Shown in pieces: positions 1-12,116 of a stretch of DNA of 64,000 bases. This stretch comes from Mycobacterium sp. (GTDB taxonomy: Bacteria > Actinomycetota > Actinomycetes > Mycobacteriales > Mycobacteriaceae). Location of the stretch: the NCBI RefSeq assembly GCF_019247635.1, contig NZ_JAFBAR010000108.1, positions 1 to 64,000 on the forward strand. The letters run 5' to 3'. Made by a program: the position numbers and the translations under genes. How positions within the stretch are numbered: the stretch's first letter is position 1; each line of letters begins with the position of its first letter. The notes under the pieces are model-generated. The model searched no databases, was not told the DNA's origin, and saw only the letters and a program-made list of their open reading frames with translations.

Positions 1-425
1 CCACTGCCACCGTTGCCCCACAGCAACCCGCCGGCGCCGCCGTTTGCGCCGCTGCCCGCCGCGGCATTGGCGCCATCACCGATCAGCGGTCGCCCAAACA
101 AGGCCTGGGTAGGGGCGTTGACCGCATCGAGCAGAACTTGTTCTGCGTTGGTCGACTCGGCGGCGGTATAGGCGCCCACACCCGCATTGAGGGTCTGAAC
201 AAACTGCTGATGAAACGCGGCCGCCCGCGCGTTGAACGCCTGATAGGCGTTGGCATAGTCACCGAACAGCGCGGCGATGGCCGCCGACACCTCGTCGGCG
301 GCCGCCGGCAACGGCCCCGTCGCGGCCGCCGCCGCCGTGTTGGCCTCGGTAAGTGCCGAGCCGATACCCGCCAAATCCGTGGCAGCTGCCGACATCGTCT
401 CGGGGGTCGCAACGAGAAGTGACAT
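1..425 (-). CDS. PE_PGRS family protein, N-terminal PE domain (runs off left edge)
   Basis: Reverse strand from ATG at 425 reads [82 protein letters not shown]..., a typical PE domain, then Gly/Ala/Asn-rich sequence. Missing from the ORF track because it is open at the edge. Confidence 0.93.
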   Translation of the reverse strand, partial: MSLLVATPETMSAAATDLAGIGSALTEANTAAAAATGPLPAAADEVSAAIAALFGDYANAYQAFNARAAAFHQQFVQTLNAGVGAYTAAESTNAEQVLLDAVNAPTQALFGRPLIGDGANAAAGSGANGGAGGLLWGNGGS

Positions 426-660
426 GTGGCCACACTCCGATCAGCGCTCGACGAATCGTCTCGATCCCGGCCGGGAGCAGCTGAACGTCGAAGCGCAAAT
501 TATATGGGCGTTCGACCAATGGCACGCCGAATTTGCGTTTTAGCCGATAAGCGGGGCCGCCCGGCCTGAAGATGGGCACAGCGCGTCATTTGCGGGAGCC
601 TGGCGCGGGTGATCGGCCGGTGCAGCAATGCCCTTGCGCACGAACACCTTTGGTCACGGC

Positions 661-716
661 GAGCAGACGCAAACGCACCCGTTTCGCCCCGAAATCGGGT
701 GCTTTCGCGTCTGCTC
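661..716. repeat. 56-bp palindromic repeat, copy 1 (terminator-like), downstream of tRNA-Glu
   Basis: gagcagacgcaaacgcaccc-N15/16-gggtgctttcgcgtctgctc; same 56-nt length and arm sequence as four other copies in the window. Confidence 0.85.
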
Positions 717-732
717 GGCCGGTTGAGATTTG

Positions 733-805
733 TAGCCCCGATGGGATTCGAACCCACGCTACCGCCGTGAGAGGGCGGCGTCCTAGGCCGCTAGACGACG
801 GGGCC
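733..805 (-). tRNA. tRNA-Glu (CUC anticodon)
   Basis: Reverse strand GGCCCCGTCGTCTAGCGGCCTAGGACGCCGCCCTCTCACGGCGGTAGCGTGGGTTCGAATCCCATCGGGGCTA folds to a complete 73-nt cloverleaf, anticodon CTC. Confidence 0.96.
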
Positions 806-877
806 AGAACCGATCCGAGCTGTCAGCATAGCCCACCCCGGTGGGGCCACCTAATCGTTTGGGCCAAGCAGACTTTG

Positions 878-949
878 CTGGGGTACCAGGACTCGAACCT
901 AGAATGGCTGAACCAGAATCAGCTGTGTTGCCAATTACACCATACCCCA
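878..949 (-). tRNA. tRNA-Gln (CUG anticodon)
   Basis: Reverse strand TGGGGTATGGTGTAATTGGCAACACAGCTGATTCTGGTTCAGCCATTCTAGGTTCGAGTCCTGGTACCCCAG; cloverleaf with anticodon CTG and U1-A72 first pair. Confidence 0.96.
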
Positions 950-1053
950 TCGGGGGCCTAAAACCGCTGGCCAGAGAGCACTCGCGGGTTATTAGCGCCC
1001 TGCGGGCCCGCCGCTGCCAGCCGTTGTCGACCGACGTGCACACTACCAAAGGT

Positions 1054-2508
1054 TTAGGCCGCGGCGTCGCGCGCGGCCCGTAACCGCCGCAGGCTGCGGT
1101 CACGGCCGAGCAGTTCCAGCGACTCGAACAACGGCGGGCTGATCGATGTCCCCGTGGCGGCCACCCGGATCGGGCCGAATGCCTTGCGCGGCTTGAGCCC
1201 GAGATCGTCGATCAGGGCGGCCTTGAGGGCCTCCTCGATGTTCGTCGTGTTCCAGTCGGCCACTGTGTCCAACGCGTCCAGGGCGGCCGCGAGCACCTGA
1301 ACGCCGTCCGGCCCCAGTTCCTTGGCGGCGGCCTTCGGGTCGATCGCGTACTCGTCGTCGTTGAGGAACTTCAGCAGCTCCCACCCGTCGCTGAGCACGA
1401 CGATGCGCGTCTGCACCAGGCCGGCCGCCGTCGCGAACTCCGCGTCGCCCAACCCGGTGCTCTGGCCGTGCGCGTCCAAGTAATCGCGCAGCCGGCCGGT
1501 GAAGTCGTCGGCGTCCAGCATCCGGATGTGCTCGGCGTTCAAAGCGTCGGCCTTTTTCTGGTCGAACCGGGCCGGGTTGGAGTTGACGTCGACGACGTCG
1601 AACGCGGCCACCATCTCATCGAGGCTGAACAGGTCGTGATCGTCGGCGATCGACCAGCCAAGCAGCGCAAGATAATTCAACAACCCTTCCGGGATGAAGC
1701 CGCGATCGCGATGGGCAAACAGGTTCGACTGCGGGTCGCGCTTCGACAGTTTCTTGGTGCCCTCTCCCAATACCGTTGGCAGATGGGCGAATTGCGGGAC
1801 AAGCTCCGCCACGCCGATCCGGATAAGCGCTCGATACAACGCGAGCTGGCGCGGCGTGGACGGCAGCAGGTCCTCGCCGCGCAGCACGTGAGTGATCTTC
1901 ATCAGCGCGTCGTCGCACGGGTTGACCAACGTGTACAACGGATCTCCATTGGCGCGCGTCAGCGCGAAGTCGGGCACCGTGCCCGCAGCGAACGTCGTGG
2001 TTCCACGGACCAGGTCAGTCCAGCTGAGCTCCTCGTCGGGCATTCGCAGCCGTACCACCGGTTTACGGCCCTCCGTCAGATATGCCGCGCGCTGCGAGTC
2101 GGTCAGCTGCCGGTCGAAGTTGTCGTAGCCCAATTTGGGATTACGTCCTGCGGCGGCGTGGCGGGCCTCGACTTCTTCCGGCGTCGAAAAGGCGTAGTAG
2201 GCCTCGCCCGCCTCGAGGAGCCGAGCCACCACGTCGCGGTAGATTTCGCTGCGCTGCGACTGCCGGTATGGCGCGTAGGGGCCGCCGACCTCGGGTCCCT
2301 CGTCCCAGTCCAGGCCGAGCCAGCGCAGCGCGTCGAGCAGCGCCAGGTAGCTTTCCTCGGTGTCGCGCTGGGCGTCGGTGTCCTCGACACGAAAGACAAA
2401 GGTCCCCCCGGTGTGCCGGGCGTACGCCCAGTTGAACAGGGCGGTGCGGACCATCCCGACGTGCGGGGTCCCGGTGGGCGATGGGCAGAACCGGACGCGG
2501 ACCGTCAC
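1054..2508 (-). CDS. gltX: Glutamyl-tRNA synthetase
   Basis: 484 aa; class I synthetase motifs ([31 protein letters not shown]). Confidence 0.97.
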   Translation of the reverse strand: MTVRVRFCPSPTGTPHVGMVRTALFNWAYARHTGGTFVFRVEDTDAQRDTEESYLALLDALRWLGLDWDEGPEVGGPYAPYRQSQRSEIYRDVVARLLEAGEAYYAFSTPEEVEARHAAAGRNPKLGYDNFDRQLTDSQRAAYLTEGRKPVVRLRMPDEELSWTDLVRGTTTFAAGTVPDFALTRANGDPLYTLVNPCDDALMKITHVLRGEDLLPSTPRQLALYRALIRIGVAELVPQFAHLPTVLGEGTKKLSKRDPQSNLFAHRDRGFIPEGLLNYLALLGWSIADDHDLFSLDEMVAAFDVVDVNSNPARFDQKKADALNAEHIRMLDADDFTGRLRDYLDAHGQSTGLGDAEFATAAGLVQTRIVVLSDGWELLKFLNDDEYAIDPKAAAKELGPDGVQVLAAALDALDTVADWNTTNIEEALKAALIDDLGLKPRKAFGPIRVAATGTSISPPLFESLELLGRDRSLRRLRAARDAAA

Positions 2509-3302
2509 GACTTTCCTTTGCGGACCACCGGATTGATGAGGGTGCCGATTCCCTCGATGGTGACGCTGACGGTGTCGCCTCCTTCGAGGGGACCGACCCC
2601 GGCGGGCGTCCCGGTCAAGATGAGATCACCGGGCAGCAACGTCATCACCGCCGAGATCCATTCGAAGATGGCGCCGACGTCGTGGATCATCAGCGAGGTG
2701 CGGGCGCGCTGTTTGACGTCGCCGTTGACCTGCGTGCGCAGCTCGAGATCGGCCGGATCCAGGTCGGTGACGATCCACGGGCCGACCGGGCAGAAGGTGT
2801 CGTGTCCCTTGGCCCTCGTCCACTGGCCGTCGGACTTCTGTTGATCGCGGGCGGACACGTCGTTACCGATCGTGTAGCCGAGGATGTTCTCGGCGGCCTG
2901 GCCGGCCGGGACATCCTTACACGCCCGGCCCACCACGATCGCCAGTTCGCCCTCGAAGTGAACCGGTGACGCATTGGCGGGCAATCGAATCGGCACGTTC
3001 GGTCCGATGATCGCGGTGTTGGGCTTGAGGAAGATCACCGGGTCGGCCGGCACCGGGCCGGTTGCACCGCCCATTTCGGCGATGTGATCGGCATAGTTCT
3101 TACCGACACAGACGACCTTGCTCGCCAATATCGGTGCCAGCAGCCGCACATCGGCAAGCGGCCAGGAGCGACCGGTGAACGTCGGCGATCCGAACGGGTG
3201 CTCCGCGATCTCGCGGGCGCTCAGCCCGCCCGGATCGTCGGACTCGCCGTCGATGCTGACGAAGGCGACGCCGTCGGGGCTGGCGATTCGACCAAGACGC
3301 AT
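2505..3302 (-). CDS. Fumarylacetoacetate hydrolase family protein (Rv2993c-like)
   Basis: FAH-fold motifs ([56 protein letters not shown]); 4-nt overlap with gltX; start chosen at MRLGRIASP. Confidence 0.92.
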   Translation of the reverse strand: MRLGRIASPDGVAFVSIDGESDDPGGLSAREIAEHPFGSPTFTGRSWPLADVRLLAPILASKVVCVGKNYADHIAEMGGATGPVPADPVIFLKPNTAIIGPNVPIRLPANASPVHFEGELAIVVGRACKDVPAGQAAENILGYTIGNDVSARDQQKSDGQWTRAKGHDTFCPVGPWIVTDLDPADLELRTQVNGDVKQRARTSLMIHDVGAIFEWISAVMTLLPGDLILTGTPAGVGPLEGGDTVSVTIEGIGTLINPVVRKGKS

Positions 3303-3541
3303 TTGACCGAGCCTAATGGGCACCGATCAAGGCGACGTCGCCATCCCATACCCCGGCGATCGCCTGGACCTCAAAGATATTCGTCGCCACATCACGTCCG
3401 AAGACCCTTTGGTTCCGAACTACTTCAGGAACGGATGCCAAGACCCCTTGAGTAGCCAGGGGTGATTCGCATCGGTGATCGTGTGCCCGCTCGTGCGCCA
3501 GCAAGCCGGAGGGGCCGCAATCAGCACAAATCTCTCGGGGG

Positions 3542-4744
3542 ATGAATCACGTGCCGACCCAATCGACCAGCGGCGTCCGGCGATGGACCATGCTCATCGT
3601 GTCGCTGATCGCGACCCTGTGCGCGAATGTCTTCATCAACGGCGTGGCCTTCTTGATCCCGGCACTGCATGCCCGCCGCGGGACCGGACTGGCCGAGTCC
3701 GGTCTGCTTGCGTCGCTGCCGAGCTTGGGCATGGTCGTGACCTTGCTGGTCTGGGGCTATGCCTTGGACCGCTTCGGGGAGCGGATCGTGCTCGCCGTGG
3801 GCTTGACGCTCACCGCGGCTGCGGGGTTCGCAGCGGCCTCAGTGCATTCGGTAGCCGTGATGGGGACATTTCTGGTGCTTGGCGGCATGGCGGCGGCCAG
3901 TAGCGTCACCGCCTGCGGCCGCCTGGTGACCGGCTGGTTTGCCCCACACCGTCGCGCCCTGGCGATGGGTATCCGACAGACCGCACAACCGCTGGGAATC
4001 GCGCTGGCCGCATTGGTCATACCCGGGCTTGCCAGCCGCAACTTCTCCTGGGCGCTGCTGTTTCCCGCGGCATTGTGCGTGGTCGCGGCCGTTGCCAGCG
4101 TCCCGGGTGTCCGTGACCCGCCCCGCCCGGCGGCGTCCGACGCCAGTGCCGAAGAGCTGGCCAACCCCTACCGGGATACGGCGGCCCTCTGGCGAATCCA
4201 CGCCGCTTCCGTGCTGCTGATGGTGCCGCAACCCGTGGTGCTGACCTTCATGCTCGTGTGGTTCATGAACGACCACGGATTCTCAGCCGCCGGCGCCGGT
4301 GCACTGGTAGGCGTCTCGCAGTTACTGGGAGCGCTCGGCCGGATCGGCGCCGGGCGATGGGCGGATCACATCGGCTCGCGGATGCGACCTCTGCGGATAC
4401 TGGCCGTCGCCACCACCGTGGTGATGCTGGCCTTAGCGCTGACCGATCACCTGGAGTGGCCGGTTGCCGTGCCGATCATGGTGCTCGCGTCGGCGATTAC
4501 CGGCGACAGCGGTCTGCCGTTCACAACAATCCCGGAGCTGGCAGGACCCTTCTGGAGCGGTCGGGCACTCAGTGCCCAAAATGCCCTCGAACGCCTGGTA
4601 GTCGCCGTCGGGCCCCCGGCTTTCGGCGTGTTGATCACCGCTGCCGGTTTCCCGCTGGCGTTCGCCGTGTGCGGGTTGTTCCCCGTGGCCGCGCTGCCTT
4701 TCGTGCCAGTGGGCAACCAGCCGCGCGCGGCGGTGGCGCGGTAG
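3542..4744 (+). CDS. MFS transporter (Rv2994-like)
   Basis: 400 aa, about 12 hydrophobic segments, MFS-type motif (GYALDRFGER). Confidence 0.9.
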   Translation: MNHVPTQSTSGVRRWTMLIVSLIATLCANVFINGVAFLIPALHARRGTGLAESGLLASLPSLGMVVTLLVWGYALDRFGERIVLAVGLTLTAAAGFAAASVHSVAVMGTFLVLGGMAAASSVTACGRLVTGWFAPHRRALAMGIRQTAQPLGIALAALVIPGLASRNFSWALLFPAALCVVAAVASVPGVRDPPRPAASDASAEELANPYRDTAALWRIHAASVLLMVPQPVVLTFMLVWFMNDHGFSAAGAGALVGVSQLLGALGRIGAGRWADHIGSRMRPLRILAVATTVVMLALALTDHLEWPVAVPIMVLASAITGDSGLPFTTIPELAGPFWSGRALSAQNALERLVVAVGPPAFGVLITAAGFPLAFAVCGLFPVAALPFVPVGNQPRAAVAR

Positions 4745-4874
4745 TTCCCAGTGCCGTCGCGCGGTGTCACCCGTGCTCGCGTGCCTGTGCGAGCATCAGC
4801 GGATGCCGAAGGATTCGGCCGACGGGGACCCACTGAGCACCGCCGCACGCGCTTGCTGCCGCCGGGATTGGAGA

Positions 4875-5885
4875 CTAGAGCCCGGCGGAAATCCGTTCGC
4901 CGACATCGCGTGTGCCAAGCCGTTCGTTCGCCCGCGTCGCCAAATAGGTTTCGACGGCGCGATCCACCCGAGCCGCCGCCTCGTCCTCACCCAGATGCGC
5001 AAGCAACAGCGCCACCGACATGATCGCGGCGGTCGGGTCGGCGATGCCCTGACCGGCGATATCCGGCGCGCTGCCGTGCACGGGCTCGAACATCGACGGG
5101 TTGGTGCGGGTGGCGTCGATATTTCCGCTGGCCGCCAACCCGATTCCGCCGCACACCGCCGCGGCCAAGTCGGTGATGATGTCGCCGAACAGGTTGTCGG
5201 TGACGATCACGTCGAAGCGGCCGGGGTCGGTGACCAGGTGGATGGTAGCGGCGTCGACGTGTTGATAGCCGACCTCGACGTCGGGGTACTTCTCGCCGAC
5301 CTCGGCCACCACCCGCGCCCACAGCTTGCCCGCGAACGTCAGCACGTTCGTCTTGTGGACCAGGGTGAGGTGCTTGCGCCGCTGCCGGGCCCGCTCGAAT
5401 GCGTACTCGACCACGCGGCGCACGCCGAACGCGGTGTTCACGCTGACCTCGGTGGCCACCTCGTTGGGCGTGCCGACGCGGATCGCGCCGCCATTGCCCG
5501 TATAGGGCCCCTCGGTGCCCTCCCGCACCACCACGAAGTCGATCTCGGGGTCGCCGCTCAGGGGGCTGCCCACGCCCGGATACAGCCGGGCCGGCCGCAG
5601 GTTGACATGATGGTCGAGCTCAAAACGCAGCCGCAGCAATAGACCTCGCTCCAGCACGCCGCTCGGCACCGACGGGTCCCCGATCGCGCCGAGCAGGATC
5701 GCGTCGTGCCCGCGCAGTTCGGGGACCACCGACTCCGGCAACACCTCACCGGTGGCGTGAAACCGGCGCGCACCCAGGTCGTAGTCGGTCTTCTCGACCC
5801 CGGGCAGGACGATGTCGAGGACCTTGACCGCCTCGGCCACCACCTCCGGGCCAATGCCGTCACCAGCGACAATCGCCAGTTTCAT
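4875..5885 (-). CDS. leuB: 3-isopropylmalate dehydrogenase
   Basis: 336 aa; [49 protein letters not shown]. Confidence 0.97.
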   Translation of the reverse strand: MKLAIVAGDGIGPEVVAEAVKVLDIVLPGVEKTDYDLGARRFHATGEVLPESVVPELRGHDAILLGAIGDPSVPSGVLERGLLLRLRFELDHHVNLRPARLYPGVGSPLSGDPEIDFVVVREGTEGPYTGNGGAIRVGTPNEVATEVSVNTAFGVRRVVEYAFERARQRRKHLTLVHKTNVLTFAGKLWARVVAEVGEKYPDVEVGYQHVDAATIHLVTDPGRFDVIVTDNLFGDIITDLAAAVCGGIGLAASGNIDATRTNPSMFEPVHGSAPDIAGQGIADPTAAIMSVALLLAHLGEDEAAARVDRAVETYLATRANERLGTRDVGERISAGL

Positions 5886-7468
5886 TGCAGGTCAACCACT
5901 TCCAGCTTGTTGGCGCCCACCGACTCGCGGATCGCCGAGCGCACATCGTCGGGCACATCCTGGTCCAGACGCAGCAGGATCGTCGCGCTCGGGCCCTCGG
6001 CGTCCTCGGACAGCTGGGCGGCTTGGATGTTGACCCCGGCCTTGCCCAGCAGGGTGCCGATCTTGCCCAGTGCCCCGGGCTGGTCGGCGTAGTTGATCAC
6101 CAGGTTGGTGCCCTGGGCGCGCAGGTCGAAGTTGCGGCCGTTGATCTGCACGATCTTCTCCACCTGCTGCGGCCCGGACAGCGTGCCCGCGACGTTGACC
6201 ACCGAGCCGTCGGCGCCCACCGCGCGCACGTCCACGACGCTGCGATGGTTCGGGCTCTCCGAAGCCTTGGTGATGTCGGCGGAAACGCCTCGTTCGGCAG
6301 CCAGCGCCGGGGCGTTCACGAAAGTCACCGCGTCCTCGATAACCCCCGAGAACAAGCCGCGCAGCGCCGAAAGCTTCAGCACCTCAACGTCTTCGGCGGC
6401 CAGCTCGCCGCGCACCTGTACCGACAGCGAGGCCGGCAGACCGTCGGACAGCGCGGCCGCCAACACCCCGAGCTTGCGCGCCAGATCCAGCCAGGGCGCC
6501 ACCTCTTCGTTGACCACGCCGCCACCGACGTTGACCGCGTCGGGAACGAACTCGCCGGCCAGCGCCAGCCGCACGCTTTCCGCGACGTCGGTGCCGGCCC
6601 GGTCCTGAGCCTCGGCGGTGGATGCCCCCAGATGCGGCGTGACCACCACCTGCGGCAGCTCGAACAGCGGACTGTCGGTGCACGGTTCGGTGGCGAACAC
6701 ATCGAGACCGGCAGCGCGCACGTGGCCGTTGCTGATCGCGTCGGCCAGCGCCGCCTCGTCCACCAGGCCGCCGCGCGCGGCGTTGACGATGATGACGCCG
6801 GGCTTGGTCTTGGCCAGCGCCTCCTTGTCGATCAGGCCAGCCGTCTCGGGCGTCTTGGGCAGGTGCACCGAGATGAAGTCGGCGCGGGCCAGCAGTTCGT
6901 CGAGGGAGAGCAGCTCGATGCCGAGCTGGGCGGCGCGAGCGGGCGACACGTACGGGTCGTAGGCGACGACGTGGGTGCCGAAGGCCGCGATGCGCTGGGC
7001 CACCAGCTGGCCGATGCGCCCCAGTCCCACCACACCGACGGTCTTGCCGAAGATTTCGGTTCCGGAGAACGACGACCGCTTCCAGGTGTGGTCCCGCAGT
7101 GTCGCATCGGCGGCCGCGATCTGACGAGACGCGGCCAGCAGCAGCGCCAGCGCATGCTCGGCGGCGCTGTGGATGTTCGACGTCGGCGCGTTGACCACCA
7201 GCACACCACGCGCGGTGGCGGCGTCCACGTCGACGTTGTCCAGCCCGACGCCAGCGCGGGCGACGATCTTCAGCTTGGGGGCCGCGGCCAGCACCTCGGC
7301 GTCGACGGTGGTGGCCGACCGGACCAGCAGGGCGTCGGCGTCGGCGACCGCGGCTAGCAGCTTCGGCCGGTCAGGGCCGTCGACCCAGCGCACCTCGACC
7401 TGGTCCCCCAGGGCGGCGACGGTCGATTGGGCGAGTTTGTCGGCGATCAGTACAACAGGCAGGTTCAC
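5882..7468 (-). CDS. serA: D-3-phosphoglycerate dehydrogenase
   Basis: From GTG at 7468 gives 528 aa ([21 protein letters not shown]...); D-2-hydroxyacid dehydrogenase and C-terminal ACT domain; 4-nt overlap with leuB. The 597-aa track ORF is an over-extended start. Confidence 0.95.
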   Translation of the reverse strand: MNLPVVLIADKLAQSTVAALGDQVEVRWVDGPDRPKLLAAVADADALLVRSATTVDAEVLAAAPKLKIVARAGVGLDNVDVDAATARGVLVVNAPTSNIHSAAEHALALLLAASRQIAAADATLRDHTWKRSSFSGTEIFGKTVGVVGLGRIGQLVAQRIAAFGTHVVAYDPYVSPARAAQLGIELLSLDELLARADFISVHLPKTPETAGLIDKEALAKTKPGVIIVNAARGGLVDEAALADAISNGHVRAAGLDVFATEPCTDSPLFELPQVVVTPHLGASTAEAQDRAGTDVAESVRLALAGEFVPDAVNVGGGVVNEEVAPWLDLARKLGVLAAALSDGLPASLSVQVRGELAAEDVEVLKLSALRGLFSGVIEDAVTFVNAPALAAERGVSADITKASESPNHRSVVDVRAVGADGSVVNVAGTLSGPQQVEKIVQINGRNFDLRAQGTNLVINYADQPGALGKIGTLLGKAGVNIQAAQLSEDAEGPSATILLRLDQDVPDDVRSAIRESVGANKLEVVDLQ

Positions 7469-7695
7469 GCGGCCAGCGTAGTCGGCTGCAATCAAACCCT
7501 GGCCGTCACCGTGGCCGGCAGCGGACCCAATGCGCTTCACCCCGCCGTGATTTGCGCGCGGGCGGGTCTGAAAGCGCAGGTCGTCGAGGCCCCATCGGGA
7601 TTTGCGGCGGCGGCGGCCCCTGGCCCGATTTGGAATTTGCCGGAGTCTTGCACGACGGGCGCCCGGCGGTTTCACCCGAGCCTAAGCTGACCGCC

Positions 7696-8310
7696 ATGAC
7701 GAAGCTCGCGATCATCTACTATTCGGCCACCGGCCATAACACCGCGATGGCTCAGCGCGTCGCCGCGGCCGCCGAGGCCGTGGGCGCCGAGGTCCGGTTA
7801 CGCCATGTCGCCGAGACGCGCGACCCGGAGTCCTTCGCCGGCAACCCGGCGTGGACCGCGAATTACGAAGCGACCAAAGACCTTCCGGCCGCCACCGCCG
7901 ACGACATCGTCTGGGCGGACGCGGTCATCTTCGGCTCGCCCACCCGCTTCGGCTGCGTGGCCGCGCAGCTGCGCGGATTCCTCGACTCGCTGGGCGGGCT
8001 GTGGGCCGAAGGCAAACTCGCGGACAAGGTGTATGCGGCGTTCACGTCATCCAACACGCTGCACGGGGGCCAAGAGACCACCCTGGTCACGCTGTATGTC
8101 ACGTTGATGCATTTCGGCGGCATCATCGTGGCGCCCGGATACACCGACCCGGTGAAGTTCGTCGACGGCAATCCGTACGGGGTGAGCCTGGTGAGCACCC
8201 ACGACAACATCCACCAGTTCGACGCCGAACCCGACCGAGCCGTCGGCAACGCCCTTGACCACCTGGCGCGCCGAGTGGTGGCGACCGCCGATCGGCTTGG
8301 CGACACTTAA
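7696..8310 (+). CDS. WrbA-like NAD(P)H:quinone oxidoreductase / flavodoxin-fold protein
   Basis: MTKLAIIYYSATGHNTAMAQRVAAAAEAVGAEVRLRHVAET...; GSPTRFGCVAAQLRGFLDSLGGLW typical of WrbA. Confidence 0.9.
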   Translation: MTKLAIIYYSATGHNTAMAQRVAAAAEAVGAEVRLRHVAETRDPESFAGNPAWTANYEATKDLPAATADDIVWADAVIFGSPTRFGCVAAQLRGFLDSLGGLWAEGKLADKVYAAFTSSNTLHGGQETTLVTLYVTLMHFGGIIVAPGYTDPVKFVDGNPYGVSLVSTHDNIHQFDAEPDRAVGNALDHLARRVVATADRLGDT

Positions 8311-8359
8311 CCCACGGACACGACACGCCGGGCGGGAGTTCGGGTTTCGGCGCCCCGAC

Positions 8360-9412
<1,053 letters not shown>

Positions 9413-9916
9413 CTATTTGGCGCCCAAGCCGCGCGGACCACGCGACAACGACACCATTCCGGATTGGGCAATTTCGCGGATCCCGAAGGGTTCCAGGACG
9501 CGCAGAAACGCCTCGAGCTTGCCGCGGTCGCCGGTTGCTTCGATGGTCAACGATTCCGAAGACACGTCAATCACCTTGGCGCGAAACAGATTTACCGCTT
9601 CGATGACCTGGCTGCGAGTACCCGCGTCGGCCCGGACCTTGATCAACGACAGCTCCCGAGCCACCGAGTTGCCATCGTCTTGCTCGATAATCTTGATGAC
9701 GTTGATCAGTTTGTTGAGCTGCTTGGTGATCTGCTCGAGCGGGGTCTCCTCGGCGGACACCACAATGGTCATGCGCGACATGTCCTTCTGCTCGGTGGCA
9801 CCCACCGCCAACGACTCGATGTTGAAGCCACGCCGCGAGAACAGCGCCGCAACGCGGGCGAGCACACCGGGCTTGTCTTCGACCAATACCGACAGCGTGT
9901 GTGTCTTGGTGTTCAT
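9413..9916 (-). CDS. ilvN: Acetolactate synthase small subunit
   Basis: [39 protein letters not shown] (ACT domain), 167 aa; TGATG overlap with ilvB. Confidence 0.96.
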   Translation of the reverse strand: MNTKTHTLSVLVEDKPGVLARVAALFSRRGFNIESLAVGATEQKDMSRMTIVVSAEETPLEQITKQLNKLINVIKIIEQDDGNSVARELSLIKVRADAGTRSQVIEAVNLFRAKVIDVSSESLTIEATGDRGKLEAFLRVLEPFGIREIAQSGMVSLSRGPRGLGAK

Positions 9917-11784
9917 CAGGCGTGCCCTTCGATTTCGTCGTCGAACAGCGGGCGGATACCGCGGGCGGCCTGAATTTCGTCGTTGCTGGTCCCGGCGGCG
10001 ACCATCGGCCACACCTGCGCGTCGGCGCCGACGATGAAGTCGATGACCACCGGGCGATCGTTGATCGCCCGGGCCTGGTTGATCACGTCTGCCACGTCTT
10101 CTGCGCGCTCGCAACGCAATCCGACGCAGCCCAACGCCTCGGCGAGCTTCACGAAGTCGGGGATGCGATGGGAGTGCGTGGCGAGGTCGGTCTGCGAGTA
10201 GCGCTCCTCGTAGAACAGCGTCTGCCACTGCCGCACCATGCCGAGGTTGCCGTTGTTGATCAACGCCACCTTGATCGGCGCACCCTCAATGGCGCAGGTC
10301 GCCAGCTCCTGGTTGGTCATCTGAAAACAACCGTCGCCGTCGATCGCCCAGACCTCGGCGTCCGGGCGGGCGATCTTGGCGCCCATGGCCGCCGGGACGG
10401 CGAACCCCATGGTGCCCAGACCGCCGGAATTCAGCCAGGTGCGCGGCTTTTCGTACCGGATGAACTGCGCCGCCCACATCTGGTGCTGGCCGACGCCGGC
10501 TACGTAAACGGCGTCCGGACCGGCGATCTCGCCGAGCTTCTCGATCACGTACTCCGGGCTCAGGCTGCCATCGCTCTGCGGACCGTAGCTCAACGGATAG
10601 GTCTTTTGAACGCCGTTCAGATACGCCCACCAGTCGGTCATGTCCGGGGTTGTGGCGGTGTCGGCGCCGCCGTCGTGCCGCACCATCGCGATGAGATCGG
10701 TAATGACGGCTTTGACGTCGCCCACGATCGGCACGTCGGCGTGGCGATTCTTGCCGATCTCGGCCGGGTCGATGTCGGCGTGGATGACCTTGGCGTCCGG
10801 CGCGAACGAGTCGAGCTTTCCGGTCACCCGGTCGTCGAAGCGGGTGCCCAGCGCGATCAGCAGGTCGCTGCGCTGCAGCGCGGCCACCGCGGCGACTGTG
10901 CCGTGCATGCCGGGCATACCCAGGTTCTGCGGATGGCTGTCCGGGAACGCGCCGCGCGCCATCAGCGTGGTAACCACCGGGATGCCGGTCAGTTCGGCCA
11001 GATCCCGCAGCTGCTGGGTCGCCTCGCCGCGGATCACGCCGCCGCCGACATACAGCACCGGTTTGCGGGCGGAGGCGATGAGCCGGGCCGCCTCGCGGAT
11101 CTGGCGGTTGTGCGGCTTGGTGTTCGGTTTGTAGCCGGGCAGCTCCATGCGCGGCGGCCAACTGAACCTGCACTGGCCCTGCAGCACGTCCTTGGGGATG
11201 TCGACGAGCACCGCACCCGGGCGTCCCGAGGCCGCGATGTGGAAGGCCTCTGCCATCACCCGGGGAATCTCGTCACCGGAGCGGACCAGGAAGTTGTGTT
11301 TGGTGATCGGCATCGTGATGCCCGAGATGTCGGCCTCCTGGAACGCGTCGGTCCCGATCAGCGAGCGCCCGACCTGTCCCGTGATCGCAACCACCGGTAT
11401 CGAGTCCATCTGCGCGTCGGCCAGCGGCGTCACCAGGTTGGTGGCGCCGGGACCCGAGGTCGCCATGCACACCCCGACCTTGCCGGTGGCGTGCGCGTAA
11501 CCGCTGGCGGCATGCCCGGCGCCCTGCTCGTGGCGGACCAGCACGTGCCGCAGCTTGACCGAGTCGAACAGCGGGTCGTAAACCGGCAGTACGGCCCCGC
11601 CGGGAATGCCGAAGATGATCTCTACGTCAAGTTCCTCCAGTGCCCGGATCACCGACTGAGCGCCGGTAAGTTGTTCCGGCGCAACATGTTTCGGTCGAAT
11701 CGTGGGCGGCTTGGCGGCGGGTTTGACCGCGTCGGAGGCGATCTTGGCCGCTTCCTGCGACGCATGCTTGGTGGGTGCGCTCAC
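9916..11784 (-). CDS. ilvB: Acetolactate synthase large subunit
   Basis: 622 aa ThDP-dependent enzyme; [36 protein letters not shown]. Confidence 0.97.
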   Translation of the reverse strand: MSAPTKHASQEAAKIASDAVKPAAKPPTIRPKHVAPEQLTGAQSVIRALEELDVEIIFGIPGGAVLPVYDPLFDSVKLRHVLVRHEQGAGHAASGYAHATGKVGVCMATSGPGATNLVTPLADAQMDSIPVVAITGQVGRSLIGTDAFQEADISGITMPITKHNFLVRSGDEIPRVMAEAFHIAASGRPGAVLVDIPKDVLQGQCRFSWPPRMELPGYKPNTKPHNRQIREAARLIASARKPVLYVGGGVIRGEATQQLRDLAELTGIPVVTTLMARGAFPDSHPQNLGMPGMHGTVAAVAALQRSDLLIALGTRFDDRVTGKLDSFAPDAKVIHADIDPAEIGKNRHADVPIVGDVKAVITDLIAMVRHDGGADTATTPDMTDWWAYLNGVQKTYPLSYGPQSDGSLSPEYVIEKLGEIAGPDAVYVAGVGQHQMWAAQFIRYEKPRTWLNSGGLGTMGFAVPAAMGAKIARPDAEVWAIDGDGCFQMTNQELATCAIEGAPIKVALINNGNLGMVRQWQTLFYEERYSQTDLATHSHRIPDFVKLAEALGCVGLRCERAEDVADVINQARAINDRPVVIDFIVGADAQVWPMVAAGTSNDEIQAARGIRPLFDDEIEGHA

Positions 11785-11839
11785 TGTGTCCTCTTGATCC
11801 TGATGGGTCTTGTGTGGTCTTCGCGTCTCGGAGCAACAA

Positions 11840-11875
11840 AAAACCCCCGCCAGCTCAGCTGCTGCACGAGGGTCG
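11840..11875 (-). terminator. Intrinsic terminator/attenuator between ilvB leader peptide and ilvB
   Basis: Reverse strand CCCTCGTGCAGCAGCTGAGCTGGCGGGGGTTTTTTG: CCCUCG.GCAGC pairs with GCUG(G)CGGGGG and is followed by a U6 tract. Confidence 0.8.
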
Positions 11876-11912
11876 CGTTGGTGCTCGATTGGGCTAGTCA
11901 GGCACCAACGCG
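11874..11912 (-). promoter_or_regulatory. Alternative (antiterminator/pause) hairpin in ilvB leader
   Basis: Perfect 11-bp inverted repeat cgcgttggtgc (11874-11884) / gcaccaacgcg (11902-11912) overlapping the last codons of the leader ORF. Confidence 0.72.
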
Positions 11913-11948
11913 CCGACTAAGTACTACGAGCATTCCAGCGGTGTCCAT
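11898..11948 (-). CDS. ilvB leader peptide [16 protein letters not shown]
   Basis: 16-codon ORF directly upstream of the attenuator; contiguous Leu-Val-Val-Leu run (CTC GTA GTA CTT) includes codons expected to be rare at this GC. Confidence 0.78.
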   Translation of the reverse strand: MDTAGMLVVLSRRVGA

Positions 11949-12116
11949 GATGTCCGACGGTAACCTTCGCACAGCTCAGCAGTCAAATCCGTTGCTGTGC
12001 GGCCGCCGCTGGGCGTTGATTCTGCGCCCTGGGCGGCGACACGCCGCTTGGGCTCACCCTGTGCGCAGAGTCAACACGCCGAGGCCGGAGAATTGGGCCA
12101 GTGAAATGATGCTCGG

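Noticed and set aside
1468-2844. 458-aa plus-strand ORF antisense to gltX
   Set aside because: Spurious GC-driven antisense ORF over conserved gltX/FAH genes
5885-7357. 490-aa plus-strand ORF antisense to serA
   Set aside because: Shadow ORF of serA; no recognisable domain
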